Part shown: positions 5,264-7,495 of the stretch, one piece after another | Layout: each line of letters begins with the position of its first letter | Numbering within the stretch: the stretch's first letter is position 1 | DNA from: Thermoplasmata archaeon M9B1D | GTDB taxonomy: Archaea; Thermoplasmatota; E2; DHVEG-1 | Direction: 5' to 3' | NCBI GenBank assembly: GCA_002900535.1 | Contig: MUGC01000055.1 | Location: forward strand, 1-7,495 | Length of the DNA stretch: 7,495 nucleotides | The notes under the pieces: model-generated | What the model saw: the letters and a program-made list of their open reading frames with translations, nothing else | Told to the model about the DNA's origin: nothing | The model's database searches: none | Made by a program: the position numbers and the translations under genes

Positions 5264-5285
5264 ATTTAATTCACCTCCTTTCTAA

Positions 5286-7495
5286 TTATGCACTCTTTTT
5301 TACAGGTGGTATATATCCTTTTAATAACAAAGAAAGAGTAATAACTGTTACGGAACTCATTGCCATAGCAAGCCCTGCAAGTTCTGGTCTGAAGGTTATA
5401 CCAAAAAATGGATATAATATTCCAGCAGCAATAGGAATAAGTGCAGTGTTATAAGCAAAAGCCCAAAAAATGTTTTGTTTTATCCTTGCCATAACCTTCT
5501 TACTCAGCTGTACTGCCACGACAGCATCTAAAAGATCATCTTTTACCAGAACAATTTCACCACTTTCTAAAGCAATATCAGTACCACTACCTATAGCTAT
5601 GCCAACATCTGCTTGTGCAAGTGCTGGAGCATCATTGATACCATCACCAACAAAAGCAACAACCTCACTATTTTCCTGCAGTTTCTTTACCTCAGCTGCT
5701 TTATCTTGTGGTAAAACCTCAGCGAGGACACGATCAATACCAATCTGTTTTCCAACTGCAGATGCCGTTCGTGGATTGTCCCCTGTAATCATCACCACTT
5801 TCAAACCCATTTTCTTAAACTCCTGCATCGCAGCCTTAGTTGTTTCCTTTAAAGTATCAGCAATAGCAATAAGTCCACTCAATGTGTTACCAACACCAAC
5901 GAGTAAGACAGTTTTTCCCTGTTTTTCAAGCTTAACTATTTCTTTTTCAAAAGATTCAAAAAAGATATCTTTCTCGATGAACAGCTTCCTATTTCCAATA
6001 ACTACTTTTTTCCCATCAAATGTCGCAGTGACTCCTTTTCCACTGATTGTATTAAAATTCTTAACTGAAATAAACCGTATTTTTTCTTCTTTGGCTTTTT
6101 TTACAATAGCCTCTGCTAAAGGATGTGTAGAATTTTTTTCTACACTAGCTACAATTTTGAGTAATAAATTTTTATCCTTTCCATTGTAAATAATATCAGT
6201 AACCTCTGGTCTACCCTTGGTAAGAGTTCCAGTTTTGTCAAATATAATAGTTGTCAATTTCTGTGGGATCTCAAGTGCTTCTCCTTTTTTTATAAGTACT
6301 CCCAGTTCAGCACCACGTCCTAAACCAACCGTTACCGCAGTTGGAGTAGCAAGACCAAGAGCACAAGGACAAGCAATTACCAATACTGAAATCAAACTAG
6401 TAAGAGAAAACAACAATGTATTTCCAAGAATTAAATACCAAATAAGAAAAGAAACAATAGCAATTGTAAGCACAGTTGGAATAAAATAAGCAACAGCTGT
6501 ATCTGCAATTCGCTGAACTGGAGGTTTTGAACCTTGAGCTTCTTGTACAAGAGTAATGATTTGAGAAAGTACTGTATCTTTTCCAATTTTTGTTGCTTTA
6601 AACTTGATAACACCATTTTTATTAAGAGTGCCACCAACAACATTTCTGTTTTTCTTTTTCAAAACAGGAATAGGCTCCCCAGATATCATTGACTCATCAA
6701 CATAGCTTTCTCCATCAATAACAATACCATCAACTGGGATTTTTTCACCAGGTTTTACAACAACTAGGTCATTTACCTGTAAATCCTCTATCTGAATTTC
6801 AACTTCTAATTTATCACGTATGACAGTAGCAGTTTTAGGTTGTAACCCAATTAATTTTTTTATCGCATCTGATGTTCTTCCCTTCGCTCTAGTCTCTAGA
6901 TATCTACCAAGTGTCAAAAAAGTGGCAAGCATAACAGCAGTCTCATAAAATAAAAATTCCCTGGTAAGAATAATTTGAAATGTGCCAAAAATGCTTGATA
7001 CAAAAGCAACTCCGATACCCATAGAATACATAACATCCATATCAAGAGTTTTATTTTTCAAAGCACGATAACCTGCAATAAATATTGGATAGCTAATATA
7101 AACAAAAACAGGTGAGGAAACTACCAACATGAAATATGCCATTGGAAAGGGCCAACTTAGAGGTATATACATAAGAATCATTAGAGGAATGCCCACAATA
7201 AAACCAATAATGATCCGATTTCTTTTCTCCTTCAAACTTTTCTCTCTTGCTTTTTCCTCCAAATCCTCGGTTTCTTCTCCCTCTAAACCAAGATATTGAT
7301 AACCCACAGACTCTATAGCTTTTTTAAAATCAGCAATTGTTACAAGTTTTGGGTTATAGGTAACATATGCTTTCTCAGCACCAAGATTTACATTGACACT
7401 TACAACACCATCTAATTTCTTTAAAGCTTCTTCATTTGTTTTAACACACATTGCACAGGTCATACCACCGATTTTAATTACAGCTTTTTCATTAA
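5286..7495 (-). CDS. copA: Cu(I)-exporting P1B-type ATPase CopA (5' end outside the window)
   Basis: This membrane ATPase pumps Cu(I) out of the cytoplasm. The frame stays open past the window edge: upstream of the first ATG (7463) it reads NEKAVIKIGG, completing the HMA motif GGMTCAMC, so that internal Met is not the start. Counting from it: HMA domain 1-60; actuator motif SGEP (261-264); ion-channel CPC (365-367) in IACPCALG; phosphorylation site DKTGTLT (409-415, D409); nucleotide-binding HP (447-448); TGDN (560-563); and GDGINDAP (606-613). The last membrane segments carry YN (671-672) and MSS (702-704), the residue set typical of Cu(I) (P1B-1) rather than Zn/Cd pumps. Only one HMA is visible. 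If there is just one, few codons are missing, since total length is near the family's usual 740-800. The YHS gene follows directly downstream in the same direction. Confidence 0.95.
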   Translation of the reverse strand, partial: NEKAVIKIGGMTCAMCVKTNEEALKKLDGVVSVNVNLGAEKAYVTYNPKLVTIADFKKAIESVGYQYLGLEGEETEDLEEKAREKSLKEKRNRIIIGFIVGIPLMILMYIPLSWPFPMAYFMLVVSSPVFVYISYPIFIAGYRALKNKTLDMDVMYSMGIGVAFVSSIFGTFQIILTREFLFYETAVMLATFLTLGRYLETRAKGRTSDAIKKLIGLQPKTATVIRDKLEVEIQIEDLQVNDLVVVKPGEKIPVDGIVIDGESYVDESMISGEPIPVLKKKNRNVVGGTLNKNGVIKFKATKIGKDTVLSQIITLVQEAQGSKPPVQRIADTAVAYFIPTVLTIAIVSFLIWYLILGNTLLFSLTSLISVLVIACPCALGLATPTAVTVGLGRGAELGVLIKKGEALEIPQKLTTIIFDKTGTLTKGRPEVTDIIYNGKDKNLLLKIVASVEKNSTHPLAEAIVKKAKEEKIRFISVKNFNTISGKGVTATFDGKKVVIGNRKLFIEKDIFFESFEKEIVKLEKQGKTVLLVGVGNTLSGLIAIADTLKETTKAAMQEFKKMGLKVVMITGDNPRTASAVGKQIGIDRVLAEVLPQDKAAEVKKLQENSEVVAFVGDGINDAPALAQADVGIAIGSGTDIALESGEIVLVKDDLLDAVVAVQLSKKVMARIKQNIFWAFAYNTALIPIAAGILYPFFGITFRPELAGLAMAMSSVTVITLSLLLKGYIPPVKKSA

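Noticed and set aside
5470..6189. Long plus-strand open frame antisense to copA (239 residues)
   Set aside because: It lies wholly within copA, whose motifs are all intact on the other strand. Its Ser/Thr/Pro-rich translation is typical of a shadow frame and there is no ribosome binding site.
1..7495. CRISPR array, insertion sequence or defence system
   Set aside because: No regularly spaced repeats, transposase, nuclease or helicase motifs were found. The only repeats are the three tRNA-Glu-derived copies and short dyads.

Overview
The window looks like a chromosome segment from an AT-rich archaeon. The evidence is two archaeal-type tRNA genes without an encoded CCA end, oligo-T stretches in place of long hairpin terminators, strong GGAGG-type ribosome binding sites, and secreted beta-helix/PKD and C25-peptidase-like proteins of the kind common in Thermoplasmatota. 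The lineage is an inference from gene content; no taxonomic marker beyond the tRNAs is present.

Layout. (1) 55-212: a tandem tRNA-Gln(TTG)/tRNA-Glu(TTC) pair on the plus strand. (2) 332-1924, minus strand: a secreted 530-residue protein with a NosD-type parallel beta-helix, a NosD-like signature block and two PKD-like domains. (3) 1925-2559: a 635-base, very AT-rich gap between divergent genes. It holds a tRNA-Glu-derived repeat, two palindromic elements, a possible gene remnant and the promoter region of the next operon. (4) 2560-4968, plus strand: two tightly linked genes for exported proteins, a C25 (gingipain-like) peptidase-family protein and an alpha/beta hydrolase of the PHB-depolymerase/feruloyl-esterase type. 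(5) 5117-7495, minus strand: a copper operon, with a CopA-type Cu(I) P1B-ATPase running off the right edge and then a 48-residue stand-alone YHS-domain protein at 5117-5263.

The most notable structure is not a gene. The 3' end of tRNA-Glu (199-215) is repeated perfectly over 17 bases at 5057-5073, and over 13 bases at 2156-2168, all in the same orientation. The three copies bracket the two blocks of exported-protein genes and separate them from the copper operon. This is the pattern left by site-specific integration into a tRNA 3' end. The block 216-5056 is therefore best read as one or two stacked genomic islands downstream of tRNA-Glu, although no integrase is visible here.

Two details in the island genes deserve attention. 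The C25-family protein keeps its catalytic Cys (C319), but Arg (R278, CGT) stands where the family has the catalytic His. The esterase gene appears to have lost one A from a poly-A run just after its best-placed start codon, so it can be read only from an ATG 13 bases upstream that lacks a well-placed ribosome binding site.

Functionally, the island block would supply cell-surface or secreted proteins for polymer binding and hydrolysis. The right-hand operon is ordinary copper homeostasis: CopA exports Cu(I), and the YHS protein probably binds metal as an accessory.
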